This document shows, one piece after another, positions 26,702 through 37,356 of a DNA stretch of 64,000 nt. The position numbers and the translations under genes were made by a program. The notes under the pieces were generated by a model that was not told the origin of the DNA, made no database searches, and saw only the letters and a program-made list of their open reading frames with translations. Numbering within the stretch: the first letter of the stretch is position 1; every line of letters begins with the position of its first letter. Origin of the DNA: Yersinia nurmii (GTDB taxonomy: Bacteria > Pseudomonadota > Gammaproteobacteria > Enterobacterales > Enterobacteriaceae); the NCBI RefSeq assembly GCF_001112925.1, contig NZ_CPYD01000006.1, positions 1-64,000 on the forward strand. Reading direction: 5' to 3'.

Positions 26702-28636
26702 TTATGAAGATTTTCTTACCCGCAGATACCATTCACACAGTAGGCGAACTTGCTTACGGGTATAACCTTTCTCCATCATCCGGTCGACAAAGTCATCATG
26801 TTTTTTCTGCTCGTCCGTTGAGGTTTTCGCATTGAAAGAGATGACTGGCAGTAACTCTTCGGTATTAGAAAACATTTTCTTCTCAATGACCGTGCGTAAT
26901 TTTTCGTAACTGGTCCAGTTAGGATTACGGCCATTGTTATTAGCCCGCGCCCTCAGAACAAAATTAACGATCTCATTACGGAAATCTTTCGGGTTACTGA
27001 TACCCGCCGGTTTCTCGATTTTCTCCAGTTCGGCGTTCAGTGCCTCGCGATCGAACAGTTGACCGGTATCCGGATCGCGATATTCCTGATCCTGAATCCA
27101 GAAATCGGCATAGATAACGTAGCGGTCGAAAATGTTTTGGCCGTATTCAGAGTACGATTCCAGATAGGCAGTCTGAATTTCTTTACCGATAAATTCGGCG
27201 TATTTCGGAATCAGATAACCTTTCAGGTGCTCCAGATACTTCTCCGCCACATCCTGTTGGAATTGTTCTCTCTCGATTTGCTGTTCCAGAACATAGAACA
27301 GGTGCACCGGGTTAGCCGCCACTTCCGCGTGGTCGAAGTTAAATACGCGCGACAGAATTTTAAAAGCGAAGCGGGTAGATAGGCCGTTCATCCCTTCATC
27401 CACGCCGGCGTAATCACGATATTCCTGATAAGACTTAGCCTTAGGATCGGTATCTTTCAGGCTCTCACCGTCGTAAACGCGCATTTTCGAATAAATACTG
27501 GAATTTTCCGGCTCTTTTAGCCGCGATAAGACAGAGAAGCGAGCCAGCGTTTCCAGCGTTCCTGGCGCGCAAGGCGCGTGGGTTAACTCACTGTGTTCCA
27601 ACAGTTTGTCGTAAATCTTGATTTCCTCTGAAACTCGCAGGCAGTAAGGAACCTTGACGATGTATACACGGTCGAGGAAGGCTTCATTGTTCTTGTTGTT
27701 TCTAAAGGTGACCCACTCCGATTCGTTGGAGTGAGCTAGGATAATGCCGTTGAATGGCAGGGCTGAGATACCCTCAGTACCGTTATAGTTACCTTCCTGC
27801 GTCGCCGTCAGCAGGGGATGCAGTACTTTAATTGGCGCTTTGAACATCTCAACGAATTCCATAATCCCTTGGTTCGCGCGGCATAATGCACCGGAATAAC
27901 CATAGGCATCGGGGTCGTTTTGCGCGTGATTTTCCAGCTTACGGATATCCACTTTGCCGACCAGTGCGGAGATGTCCTGATTGTTCTCATCTCCCGGTTC
28001 GGTTTTGGCAATGGCAATCTGCTGCAAAATTGAAGGCCAAACTTTAATCACTTTAAATTTAGTGATATCTCCACCGAATTCGTGCAGACGTTTGGCGGCC
28101 CACGGCGACATGATGGTGCCGAGATAACGGTTAGGAATATTGTATTCTTTCGCCAGAATGGCCGCGTCTTCCTGCGGATTAAACAGGCACAGCGGATGAT
28201 CGTTAACCGGGCTGCGCTCGCCATTGGCGCTGAGCACATAAATGGGTACGAGCTGCATCAAAGCTTTTAGTCTTTCGGCCAGAGAGGATTTACCTCCACC
28301 CACCGGACCTAATAAATAGAGGATTTGTTTCTTCTCTTCCAGCCCTTGGGCCGCATGTTTCAGATAGGAAACGATTTGTTCGATGGCTTCTTCCATGCCG
28401 TAGAATTCTTCAAACGCAGGGTATCGGGCAATAACCCGGTTGGAGAATAGCCGAGACATGCGTGAATCAAGCGCAGTGTCGACCATCACGGGGCTACCAA
28501 TAGCCATCAGCAAACGTTCGGCCGCGTTGGCATAAGCACTGCGATCCTGCTGACAGACAGTAAGAAACTCCTGCAGAGTGAACTCTTCGTCCTTGGCCGC
28601 TTCATAGCGCTGGCGATAGTGATCAAATATGTTCAT
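26702..28636 (-). CDS. yeaG: PrkA-type serine protein kinase YeaG
   Basis: 644 residues, the same length as E. coli YeaG and almost identical. It has an N-terminal AAA-type ATPase region with Walker A GPVGGGKS at 110-117 and a C-terminal PrkA kinase-like domain. In E. coli it is a stationary-phase and nitrogen-starvation protein with reported autophosphorylation. First gene of the yeaGH operon; a 227-base gap containing a palindrome precedes yeaH. Cytoplasmic. Confidence 0.96.
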   Translation of the reverse strand: MNIFDHYRQRYEAAKDEEFTLQEFLTVCQQDRSAYANAAERLLMAIGSPVMVDTALDSRMSRLFSNRVIARYPAFEEFYGMEEAIEQIVSYLKHAAQGLEEKKQILYLLGPVGGGKSSLAERLKALMQLVPIYVLSANGERSPVNDHPLCLFNPQEDAAILAKEYNIPNRYLGTIMSPWAAKRLHEFGGDITKFKVIKVWPSILQQIAIAKTEPGDENNQDISALVGKVDIRKLENHAQNDPDAYGYSGALCRANQGIMEFVEMFKAPIKVLHPLLTATQEGNYNGTEGISALPFNGIILAHSNESEWVTFRNNKNNEAFLDRVYIVKVPYCLRVSEEIKIYDKLLEHSELTHAPCAPGTLETLARFSVLSRLKEPENSSIYSKMRVYDGESLKDTDPKAKSYQEYRDYAGVDEGMNGLSTRFAFKILSRVFNFDHAEVAANPVHLFYVLEQQIEREQFQQDVAEKYLEHLKGYLIPKYAEFIGKEIQTAYLESYSEYGQNIFDRYVIYADFWIQDQEYRDPDTGQLFDREALNAELEKIEKPAGISNPKDFRNEIVNFVLRARANNNGRNPNWTSYEKLRTVIEKKMFSNTEELLPVISFNAKTSTDEQKKHDDFVDRMMEKGYTRKQVRLLCEWYLRVRKSS

Positions 28637-29320
28637 AGCATGCCCGTCCTGTTTGAATGGTTGGGAACATAAAAAAGTAGTAGGGCTTTATTGGGTTAAA
28701 ATTTTGAAACTACTACCTTATTGTTATGGTCGCGTCTGTTCTAAAGGTCAAGTTGGCAAGGGCGATAGATTGACCAATTCTGCGGCGAAGGAAGGCGCTG
28801 AATTAGAGTGTTATGCTGATGATGTGGGTTTAACCAGTTGAATTGTGATTATTTCTAGTTTTTTGTTCTGGAAAAGTGCCGGTATGCTGGTGTAATCAAA
28901 ACGGCATAAATTTTACTTACTTTCTGTTAACAGAGGTTAAATCTATCGCAACCTATTTATCTTTGTAATCAATCCGCAGTGTCAGGCGGCGGCCTTTTGT
29001 CTAGGGTTTGAATGAGCGGCGGATTGATGTCGCTGTAGATAATCTGAGGAGGGGAAAGAAAGGACATTAGCGATAGATGCGATGGCAGCATGTTTAGCCG
29101 TAGAAAAGTAACAATAATTGTCACTAGTGATTATAATTAGCTTGGCTAATTGTATCGGTAAACCGCACTGTGATTAAAAATGTTACGAGTTTGGTAATGA
29201 AGGTTTCCTTTATAAATCACAGAGTTTTTGCCTGAACTTATGTAAAGTTCCAGCAGAAAACCAACAGTTGCTTTACACTAAGGCAACTAATTATTTGTTT
29301 ACATATGGAATGGAAAATTT
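28637..29320. other. Long divergent promoter region yeaG/mipA
   Basis: 684 bases with no supportable gene. It must carry the yeaG promoter region, which in E. coli is sigma-S and sigma-54/NtrC controlled, and the mipA promoter. I looked for a TGGCAC-N5-TTGCA sigma-54 element on the yeaG strand and found no good match. A small RNA cannot be excluded. Confidence 0.4.
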
Positions 29321-30070
29321 GTGAAAACCTTTAAACTAAAAACTTTGGCTGCTGTAGCCATCGCCATTAGCTGTGCCAGTGCTGCACACGCCGGTACTTG
29401 GTCTTTAGGGGCTTCCGCCTTAGTTAGCCCAGATCCGTATCTGGGTAAACAGGATCGCGTTTATCCGGTTCCTGTGATCAATTACGAAGGTGATGATTTT
29501 TACTTCCGTACTCTAGCTGCCGGTTATTACCTGTGGCGTGATGATAGCAACCGTCTGACTCTGGACGCTTACTATCTGCCGTTAAACTTTAGACCAGGTG
29601 ATAGCGACGACTGGCGCATGAAGCAGTTAGACAAACGTCGCAGCACGTTGATGGCTGGCGTGTCTTACGCTCATACCGAAGACTGGGGAATTATCCGCAC
29701 CGCGATTTCGGGGGATATGCTGGATAACAGCAACGGTTTGATCGGGGATGTGGCCTACTTATATAAATTCCAACTGAATAACTGGTTGTTGACTCCAGGA
29801 GTGGGTGTGACTTGGAACAGCAAAAACCAGAACAAATATTACTACGGCGTGAGTGGTAACGAAGCTGCGCGCAGCACTTTGAGCGCTTATGAGCCGAGTG
29901 ATAGCTGGTCGCCTTATGCCGAATTGTCCGCGCATTATCAAATTAACGCTAGCTGGAATGCGTTCTTCCTTGGCCGCTATATTCAACTGTCAAGCGAAGT
30001 TAAAAACAGCCCAATGGTTGATAAATCCTATACTGGTATCGTCTGGACCGGTGTGACTTATACGTTCTGA
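29321..30070 (+). CDS. mipA: MltA-interacting outer membrane protein MipA
   Basis: 249 residues with a GTG start and a Sec signal peptide cleaved after HAG/HA near residue 24. The mature protein is a small beta-barrel of the OmpV/MipA family. In E. coli MipA scaffolds the lytic transglycosylase MltA and the synthase PBP1B. Conserved stretches NYEGDDFYFR, AGYYLWRDD, DNSNG and SPMVDKSYTG match the E. coli protein. It ends with an aromatic residue (TYTF), the outer-membrane barrel signature. A terminator follows. Confidence 0.94.
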   Translation: MKTFKLKTLAAVAIAISCASAAHAGTWSLGASALVSPDPYLGKQDRVYPVPVINYEGDDFYFRTLAAGYYLWRDDSNRLTLDAYYLPLNFRPGDSDDWRMKQLDKRRSTLMAGVSYAHTEDWGIIRTAISGDMLDNSNGLIGDVAYLYKFQLNNWLLTPGVGVTWNSKNQNKYYYGVSGNEAARSTLSAYEPSDSWSPYAELSAHYQINASWNAFFLGRYIQLSSEVKNSPMVDKSYTGIVWTGVTYTF

Positions 30071-30092
30071 TTATACTAATCAGACAGCATGA

Positions 30093-30116
30093 CAGGGGCC
30101 ATCAGGCCCCTGATTT
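30093..30116 (+). terminator. Terminator of mipA
   Basis: CAGGGGCC and GGCCCCTG form an 8-bp perfect stem with a 4-base loop, followed by ATTT, 22 bases after the stop codon. Confidence 0.8.
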
Positions 30117-30277
30117 GGGTTAATTTAACGCTTAACTGACTCCTCCTCTTATCATTTCCCTGCTTGATTCGCTATTTGTTTCTTTTTTTTTATTATAAAT
30201 ATTAAATTATATTAATTCACTATTGGGTTTATCAAAAAACTCATGGAGAATTATTTTTTAATAAGTGGAAGTTTGAT

Positions 30278-31780
30278 ATGAGCAGTAAAACAGAAGTTTT
30301 AGTTATTTTACTATCAACAATACTGATGATAGTAGGTATGGGGTATGCATTGAAAATAGCGGATTTAATTATTATACCGCTATTGATAAAACTATTGTCT
30401 ATAACTGTACTATCTCGTTCCATTATACTCTTCCCGCTATACTTTATTTTTGCCGCCTATTTCCCGGTGGGTTATGCTTATGGTCCGCCGGACTTTGGGA
30501 TTATTGCTTCGTTCTTAGAGTCTAACTATAGAGAGTCGATAGAATTCACCCAGTCATTGCCGGCTTCGAGCTTCGTCGGAAGTCTGTTGATCATGTTGTG
30601 TTTTATTTATCTTCAGTTTTTTTGCTGGCAAAAAAATCAGGTTAAACCGGAACTGATGTTAATACTACTTGCGGTTTTATTCAGCGTATCTTTGGGGAAA
30701 CTGATAGGCGGAGGAGTAACTAAGGTCAAATTTATTGATTTTTATTACTCGTTGTACAGTTCCTATCGCCAATATTTCGACGATAAAGCCGATTCCATTA
30801 TGGGAAGCCAGCTTACACCAAGCTGGCAGATAGAAAGTGTCAGTGGTCGCTATAAGAACCATGTGCTCATTCTGGGCGAAAGTATGCGAAAAGACTATAT
30901 GCCAGCCTACGGTTATCCGGTGAATACCATGCCATTCCTACAACGTACGCCGGGGATTTTCTGGGATGGCTATGTGTCCACTGCATCGAATACCTATTTG
31001 TCCGTGCCGCGCCTGCTGTCGCGAAACCAAGGTACAAAATACAGCCATGCCGATAATATTATTACTCTGGCCAATATGGCTGGAATCCAAACTCACTGGA
31101 TATCTAACCAAGGCCGTTTCGGTGAGTTTGATACTTCGGCGGCACGGATTGCTGTTCGCAGTCACGCTATAGATTTCTTAAAGAAAGGTTCGTTTAATTC
31201 CAATAATCGTAGCGATATGGATTTGCTTCCTATATTAGCGGATAGTTTAAACAATGAGTATTCAGGGGGGCGATTATATGTTTTGCACTTAATGGGTTCT
31301 CATGGTCATTTCTGCGATCGATTAAACGGTGAATCACCTATCCCATATTTTAGCAATAATCTGGATATGTCCTGTTACCTATCTACTTACACTAAAACGG
31401 ATGAGTTAATCAGGCTGGTGGTTGAGATGCTGGATAATAAAAAGGAAAGTTACTCTTTGATTTATTTAACCGATCACGGCTTAAGCCATCAGGACGGTTC
31501 ATTAATTCATGGTAGTCGTTACAGGGAGAATTATGAGTCTCCTCTGGTTATTATTTCTAGTGATATGTTAGACAGGAAGTATATTCATTTAAGACGCTCT
31601 GGCTTTCATTTCATTAACGCATTAGCCGAATGGATGGGCATTGTCGAAACCGGTCTAAACACCCATTATAAATTCTTTAGTGAAGATTCAGAGAGTAAAA
31701 TTGAAGTGTTCAATGGAAAAGAAATGATAGATTTTGATAGTTTAAGCAGTGATGAATTCATATTACCCGAAACCAGCTAA
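30278..31780 (+). CDS. Phosphoethanolamine-transferase-like membrane sulfatase-fold protein
   Basis: 500 residues. About four N-terminal membrane segments (to about residue 145) are followed by a periplasmic sulfatase-fold domain, the architecture of EptA/EptC/OpgE enzymes. Metal ligand Glu201 lies in VLILGESMRKDYMPAYGYP. The probable nucleophile is Thr239 in NTYLSVPRLLS, aligned to the Thr of the TxxSVP motif of EptA. His341 and TDHG at 397-400 complete the active site. It likely transfers phosphoethanolamine from phosphatidylethanolamine to a periplasmic or surface glycan; the acceptor is unknown. It occupies the place of yeaE between mipA and yeaD relative to E. coli. A GGAAG ribosome binding site supports the ATG. 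Confidence 0.85.
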   Translation: MSSKTEVLVILLSTILMIVGMGYALKIADLIIIPLLIKLLSITVLSRSIILFPLYFIFAAYFPVGYAYGPPDFGIIASFLESNYRESIEFTQSLPASSFVGSLLIMLCFIYLQFFCWQKNQVKPELMLILLAVLFSVSLGKLIGGGVTKVKFIDFYYSLYSSYRQYFDDKADSIMGSQLTPSWQIESVSGRYKNHVLILGESMRKDYMPAYGYPVNTMPFLQRTPGIFWDGYVSTASNTYLSVPRLLSRNQGTKYSHADNIITLANMAGIQTHWISNQGRFGEFDTSAARIAVRSHAIDFLKKGSFNSNNRSDMDLLPILADSLNNEYSGGRLYVLHLMGSHGHFCDRLNGESPIPYFSNNLDMSCYLSTYTKTDELIRLVVEMLDNKKESYSLIYLTDHGLSHQDGSLIHGSRYRENYESPLVIISSDMLDRKYIHLRRSGFHFINALAEWMGIVETGLNTHYKFFSEDSESKIEVFNGKEMIDFDSLSSDEFILPETS

Positions 31781-31933
31781 AGAGCGTTATTGAATCGGCT
31801 ATTCACATATTAAAACTAACAACTTATCTATTTCAGAAGTCAATCACACCGATTTGATACCTGCTGAGGGCAAGAAAGCCGCCATACGCATGCGAATATA
31901 TGTGGTTATCGGGAACAAGATATAGAGCAACAT

Positions 31934-31958
31934 AAAATGGAGCACCAAGCTCCATTTT
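31934..31958. terminator. Bidirectional terminator between convergent genes
   Basis: AAAATGGAGC and GCTCCATTTT pair over 10 bp with a 5-base loop, between the convergent transferase and yeaD genes. A/T tracts on both ends suit termination from both sides. Confidence 0.85.
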
Positions 31959-31988
31959 AACGTGTAGATATTGAGTGCAGCGACGATG

Positions 31989-32864
31989 TTAAGCGTTTTT
32001 GCGACTGCGAATTGTCATTGCAAGGCGAGCAGGCGCTTCATCGGCCGCGACCAAAGGTTGGCTCACTCGCGCAGTTTCAACGCAAACCATGGTTTTGTAG
32101 CCATCATTTGGCATATCCTGCATGCTACAAGACAGCTCAGGGCCTGGGTTCCACGCAACGACGTCGCTTTGGTGATGATGATGAATCTCGATGGTTCGTT
32201 TCAGCGCGGCGTCTTTAATCAGGCTGTAAGGTTCCGGTTGGGTATAAACCCGATCTGTCTGGCCGTTAAAGACCAGGTCGCCGCTTTGGGTAGCATCGTT
32301 GATTTTCAATACCTTATCGATGTACTTCTCGCCTAAACCACTAATTTTAATCTGACTAATATCCCCGATTTGGAAATAGGTATGCAGGGCGGCGGCGGCC
32401 TGATAATCCCCGTGGGATTCCAGCTCCATTTCACATTCAACGCCCAGTTTGAAGCGAGCGATTAACGTGAAGGCATGTGGCCAGTATTTACGGGTTTCAT
32501 CGCTGTCTTTCAGAGTGAAAGTCAGCATCACGCCGTTATCATTTTCATCGTGCGCGGTCAGCGTCCACGGCAGAATACGTGCGAAACCGTGGGAAGGCTG
32601 TGCCGTTGGGCCGAACCAAGGCCAACAGATAGGTACGCCACCGCGAATCGCCACGCCGTCTGTCAATGCGGTATTGTTGCTTAGCCAAATAACCGGTTGT
32701 TCACCGTTAGGCTGCCATGCCAGCAGATGCGCACCTTGCAGAGCAACGGCGGCTCGCACTTTAGGGTGAGAAACGACCACGACGGGTAGGTTGTCCAGTT
32801 GACGCTGACTGATATAAGGAGAGATTTGTTCAACAACGGGCAGACTAAAAACTTTCTCGTTCAT
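31989..32864 (-). CDS. yeaD: Glucose-6-phosphate 1-epimerase YeaD
   Basis: 291 residues, aldose-1-epimerase-like beta-sandwich. It interconverts the alpha and beta anomers of hexose 6-phosphates. Conserved segments include RGGVPICWPWFG near residue 73, HGFARILPW, and HTYFQIGDI with the catalytic His. It lies directly after gapA on the same strand, as in E. coli, linking it to upper glycolysis. A 214-base gap with the gapA terminator separates them. Confidence 0.94.
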   Translation of the reverse strand: MNEKVFSLPVVEQISPYISQRQLDNLPVVVVSHPKVRAAVALQGAHLLAWQPNGEQPVIWLSNNTALTDGVAIRGGVPICWPWFGPTAQPSHGFARILPWTLTAHDENDNGVMLTFTLKDSDETRKYWPHAFTLIARFKLGVECEMELESHGDYQAAAALHTYFQIGDISQIKISGLGEKYIDKVLKINDATQSGDLVFNGQTDRVYTQPEPYSLIKDAALKRTIEIHHHHQSDVVAWNPGPELSCSMQDMPNDGYKTMVCVETARVSQPLVAADEAPARLAMTIRSRKNA

Positions 32865-33033
32865 TAATTTGGCCTTAATAGAAAAGTGGCAGTTATTCGT
32901 TGAACCTCAGACTATCGATAGTATCACAAGCTTTTCTGTTTTTACCTACGGCTTATGTATAGCAGACTAATCATTGATATTACGCAAATTTATCGGCGTT
33001 GAGACAAAGAGAAGGGGGAGACGATAGGCATAA

Positions 33034-33057
33034 AAAAACCGCCCGAAGGCGGTTTTT
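33034..33057 (-). terminator. Intrinsic terminator of gapA
   Basis: AAAAACCGCC and GGCGGTTTTT form a 10-bp perfect stem with a CGAA tetraloop 22 bases after the gapA stop codon. Confidence 0.92.
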
Positions 33058-33078
33058 ACTGATTTCGACATCAATCCA

Positions 33079-34420
<1,342 letters not shown>

Positions 34421-34834
34421 ATGGCTAAAGAACAAAACCCTACAAAACCTCTTGAGCAACTGACTGATATACAGCGTCATGTTACCCAGAATCATGGAAC
34501 CGAAGCGCCATTTTCCGGCAAACTGTTGCACAATAAGCGCACTGGCGTGTATCAGTGTCTGTGCTGCCAGCAACCGCTATTTATCTCCGATTCCAAGTTT
34601 GATTCCGGCTGTGGGTGGCCCAGTTTTTACGAACCTATCGCCGCCGACTCTATTCGCTATATCGATGATTACTCACATAATATGCATCGGGTAGAGATCC
34701 GCTGTGGCCACTGTGACGCTCATCTGGGCCACGTGTTCCCCGATGGCCCACAGCCCACCGGTGAGCGTTACTGTGTCAATTCGGCCTCGCTGAATTTTAT
34801 TGACGATGAGAATGGCGAACAGATAGCGGGTTGA
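34421..34834 (+). CDS. msrB: Peptide methionine (R)-S-oxide reductase
   Basis: 137 residues. It reduces methionine R-sulfoxide in proteins. Zinc is bound by Cys46/Cys49 and Cys95/Cys98; the catalytic Cys118 is in [11 protein letters not shown]. The conserved GCGWPSF and [15 protein letters not shown] motifs are intact. The ATG for MAKEQNP was chosen over a longer open frame because it matches the E. coli start. Followed 78 bases later by yeaC on the same strand, as in E. coli. Confidence 0.96.
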   Translation: MAKEQNPTKPLEQLTDIQRHVTQNHGTEAPFSGKLLHNKRTGVYQCLCCQQPLFISDSKFDSGCGWPSFYEPIAADSIRYIDDYSHNMHRVEIRCGHCDAHLGHVFPDGPQPTGERYCVNSASLNFIDDENGEQIAG

Positions 34835-34912
34835 ACCCTTATCTCTACGCATTTTTAATTTGCAATTTTGATGAAAAAACGATTCAGCAAACTATTCACT
34901 TAGGAATGCCCA

Positions 34913-35185
34913 ATGGAGCTTGATGATCTGATTGCCTCCATGACGCCGGAAATTTACCAGCGTTTGTCGCAGGCGGTGGAGTTAGGAAAATGGCCAGATG
35001 GTGTAGCCCTGACGCCAGAACAAAAAGAGAACAGTCTGCAAATGGTTATGCTGTGGCAAGCCCGGCATAACACAGACGCTCAACATATGAGTATTGGCAC
35101 CGACGGCCAGATCGTGATGAAGAGTAAGCAGGAGCTTAAGCAGCAGTTTGCCAAGCAACCGCTGATTAAGATCAAAGCACAATAA
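34913..35185 (+). CDS. yeaC: DUF1315 family protein YeaC
   Basis: 90 residues, the same length as E. coli YeaC. The TPEIYQRLSQAVELGKWPDG and LTPEQKENSLQMVMLWQARHN blocks are nearly identical to it. Small cytoplasmic helical protein of unknown function, consistently next to msrB. A ribosome binding site (AGGA) precedes the ATG. Confidence 0.93.
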   Translation: MELDDLIASMTPEIYQRLSQAVELGKWPDGVALTPEQKENSLQMVMLWQARHNTDAQHMSIGTDGQIVMKSKQELKQQFAKQPLIKIKAQ

Positions 35186-35581
35186 TTCAGGCGAGAGCCG
35201 GAACCACACAGGCGATCAACAAAAGCATAACGGAGCCATTCGGCCTAATGTTGGTCACTTAAGGTGACCAGCAGGCTTTTTACGGGTACTGTTAACATTT
35301 TGCCCTGACCTACCGCGGGTAACTTCGTTCTCGCCTTAACGGCAACACGCCATAACTGGCCTGTTTGTCGATTCTAACTCTCCCAGCACTGTGTTCCTGC
35401 GAGGCTACGGCAGCGTTATCATTAGCTGCATTATCATCGTTATCGCACTGCTGCATGCTGCAACTCAGCGGATACGGCAACTAATCGCCCTTAGGGTGGC
35501 ACGCCATTTTGGTTATCTGGTAGCGCGCTAGATTGTCAGTCAGCAGTCCACCCCATCATGTTTTGACCTTATCTCATTCCG
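35186..35581. other. Gap with possible gene remnant
   Basis: 396 bases between convergent yeaC and pncA. An open plus-strand frame without a start codon runs from 35340 to the TAG at 35529-35531. Its translation has one hydrophobic segment (SVIISCIIIVIALLHAAT) followed by an Arg-rich stretch, which looks like the end of a membrane protein gene. In E. coli the MFS gene ydjE lies beside pncA, so a decayed transporter gene is one possibility. No other feature is seen. Confidence 0.3.
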
Positions 35582-36220
35582 TCAAGCAAGCCGTTCAGCT
35601 ATCTGCGGCAATAAGACTAATTGAGCACCGGCGCTCTGCATTTCAATCAACGCCAGCTCACTGTCCTGAGGTTGTAGGTTAACACCGCGACAGCCTTCGG
35701 TAATCACCCAGGTTTCATAACCCAGCGCCAGAGCGTCTAACACGCTGTATTTAACGCAATAATCTGTGGCTAACCCCATGATAAATAGACGGTTAATACT
35801 CTGCGCTTTTAACCAGTCATCCAGTTCCGTTTTTGCCCGTCGACCGTTATCAAAGAATGCGCTGTAACTGTCGATTTCGGGGTCCTGACCTTTCCGGAAT
35901 ACTTGTTGAATCGCTGAATTGTTCAGGTGGGGATGAAAATCAGCTCCCGGCTGATGCTGCACGCAGTGTACTGGCCACCACACTTGTGCCAGTCCGTTCA
36001 GATCGCCAATAGTACCCGGTTGCGCATTGGAGTTAACGGCGAAACTGCGGTGGTTTGCCGGATGCCAATCCTGACTGGCAATAATCGGATAATCCCATTT
36101 TTGGCACAGTTCGATAGCCTGATTAGCGACCTCGATGACTTTATCGCCGTCGGTGACGGCCAATGCGCCAGCGGGACAAAAATCATTCTGTAAATCAATT
36201 AAAAGCAGGGCAGTTTTCAT
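35582..36220 (-). CDS. pncA: Nicotinamidase
   Basis: 212 residues of the isochorismatase-like hydrolase fold. It deamidates nicotinamide to nicotinate in NAD recycling, and activates pyrazinamide in bacteria that carry it. Catalytic triad Asp9, Lys110, Cys155 (GLATDYCVKYS); metal ligands Asp51, His53 and His57 in DWHPANH. It starts 14 bases after the ansA stop, so the two form an operon. Confidence 0.96.
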   Translation of the reverse strand: MKTALLLIDLQNDFCPAGALAVTDGDKVIEVANQAIELCQKWDYPIIASQDWHPANHRSFAVNSNAQPGTIGDLNGLAQVWWPVHCVQHQPGADFHPHLNNSAIQQVFRKGQDPEIDSYSAFFDNGRRAKTELDDWLKAQSINRLFIMGLATDYCVKYSVLDALALGYETWVITEGCRGVNLQPQDSELALIEMQSAGAQLVLLPQIAERLA

Positions 36221-36234
36221 TCAGGCTCCGAAGA

Positions 36235-37251
36235 TTAACCGACATCGGTTAATTCACCACGTAGGTTCTGTTGCATCAACTGGCGAATTTGGTCGGCGTC
36301 CAGCGGCTGGCTGAGCAGATAATGCAATTTGGTCAACGCCGCTTCTACGGTCATATCAAATCCACTGATCACGCCAGCATGAGCCAGAGCGTTACCGGTG
36401 GCATAGCCGTCCATATTCACGCGACCAGAAATACACTGAGTTAAATTCACCACGACAATGCCACGTTCGCTGGCATGTTTCAGTTCATCCAACAGTTCGG
36501 CTTTCTGCGGGGCATTACCGACGCCGTAAGAACGCAAAATCAACGCTTTGACCGGCTGTAGCAAGAAGTTGCGCACTACCGCGCCGGAAATCCCCGGATA
36601 GATTGTCACGACGCCAATGGGCTGCGGTGTGATGTTATGTACGATCAACGGACCGTTACTGACCGGAGAGGTGACCGACGTTACGCGGCGAATGTGTATT
36701 CCGGCTTCCAATAATACCGACAGGTTGGGTGAGGCGAAGGCGTCGAAACCATCCGCATGAGCCTTGGTGGTGCGATTACCGCGAAACAGTTTGTTATTGA
36801 AGAACAGGGTAACTTCGTTAACCGGATAGTTTGCCGCCAAATACAGTGAGTTCAACAGGTTAGTTTGCCCATCGGAACGCAGTTCCGCCAATGGGATTTG
36901 TGACCCTGTCACGATGACCGGTTTAGCCAGATTCTCCAGCATAAAAGATAAAGCGGAAGCAGTAAACGCCATGGTATCTGTACCATGCAAAATCACAAAG
37001 CCATCATAAAGATCGTAATTCTTCTTAATGTCGTCGGCGATGTGCTGCCAGTCTTCCGGTGTCATATCCGAAGAATCAATCAAAGGCGCGTATTCGTGAA
37101 TGGTAAAATCGGGCATTTCAGGGCGATGAAATTCAGGCATCAGCGCCAGTTGACGTTGTAAATGACCGGATACTGGGATGTAACCCTGTTCAGAGCGCTG
37201 CATACCGATAGTACCGCCGGTATAGGCTACGTAAATGGATTTCTTTTGCAT
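36235..37251 (-). CDS. ansA: Cytoplasmic L-asparaginase I
   Basis: 338 residues. It hydrolyses L-asparagine to aspartate and ammonia. The nucleophile Thr14 lies in AYTGGTIGM, and the second catalytic set is in the ILHGTDTMAFTASALSFML segment. The absence of a signal peptide distinguishes it from the periplasmic type II enzyme AnsB. First gene of the ansA-pncA operon. Confidence 0.96.
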   Translation of the reverse strand: MQKKSIYVAYTGGTIGMQRSEQGYIPVSGHLQRQLALMPEFHRPEMPDFTIHEYAPLIDSSDMTPEDWQHIADDIKKNYDLYDGFVILHGTDTMAFTASALSFMLENLAKPVIVTGSQIPLAELRSDGQTNLLNSLYLAANYPVNEVTLFFNNKLFRGNRTTKAHADGFDAFASPNLSVLLEAGIHIRRVTSVTSPVSNGPLIVHNITPQPIGVVTIYPGISGAVVRNFLLQPVKALILRSYGVGNAPQKAELLDELKHASERGIVVVNLTQCISGRVNMDGYATGNALAHAGVISGFDMTVEAALTKLHYLLSQPLDADQIRQLMQQNLRGELTDVG

Positions 37252-37300
37252 GTAAGCATACCGCTGAGTGAGATGACTGGATTATAGGGTGGCTGGCGCA

Positions 37301-37327
37301 GAAAAAAAGCCCGGCAAGTACCGGGCT
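37301..37327 (-). terminator. Intrinsic terminator of sppA
   Basis: An AGCCCGG/CCGGGCT stem with a 6-base loop followed on the minus strand by a run of seven U residues, 30 bases after the sppA stop. Confidence 0.9.
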
Positions 37328-37356
37328 GGAGATTTATCTGTTATTTGCGTTGTTTA

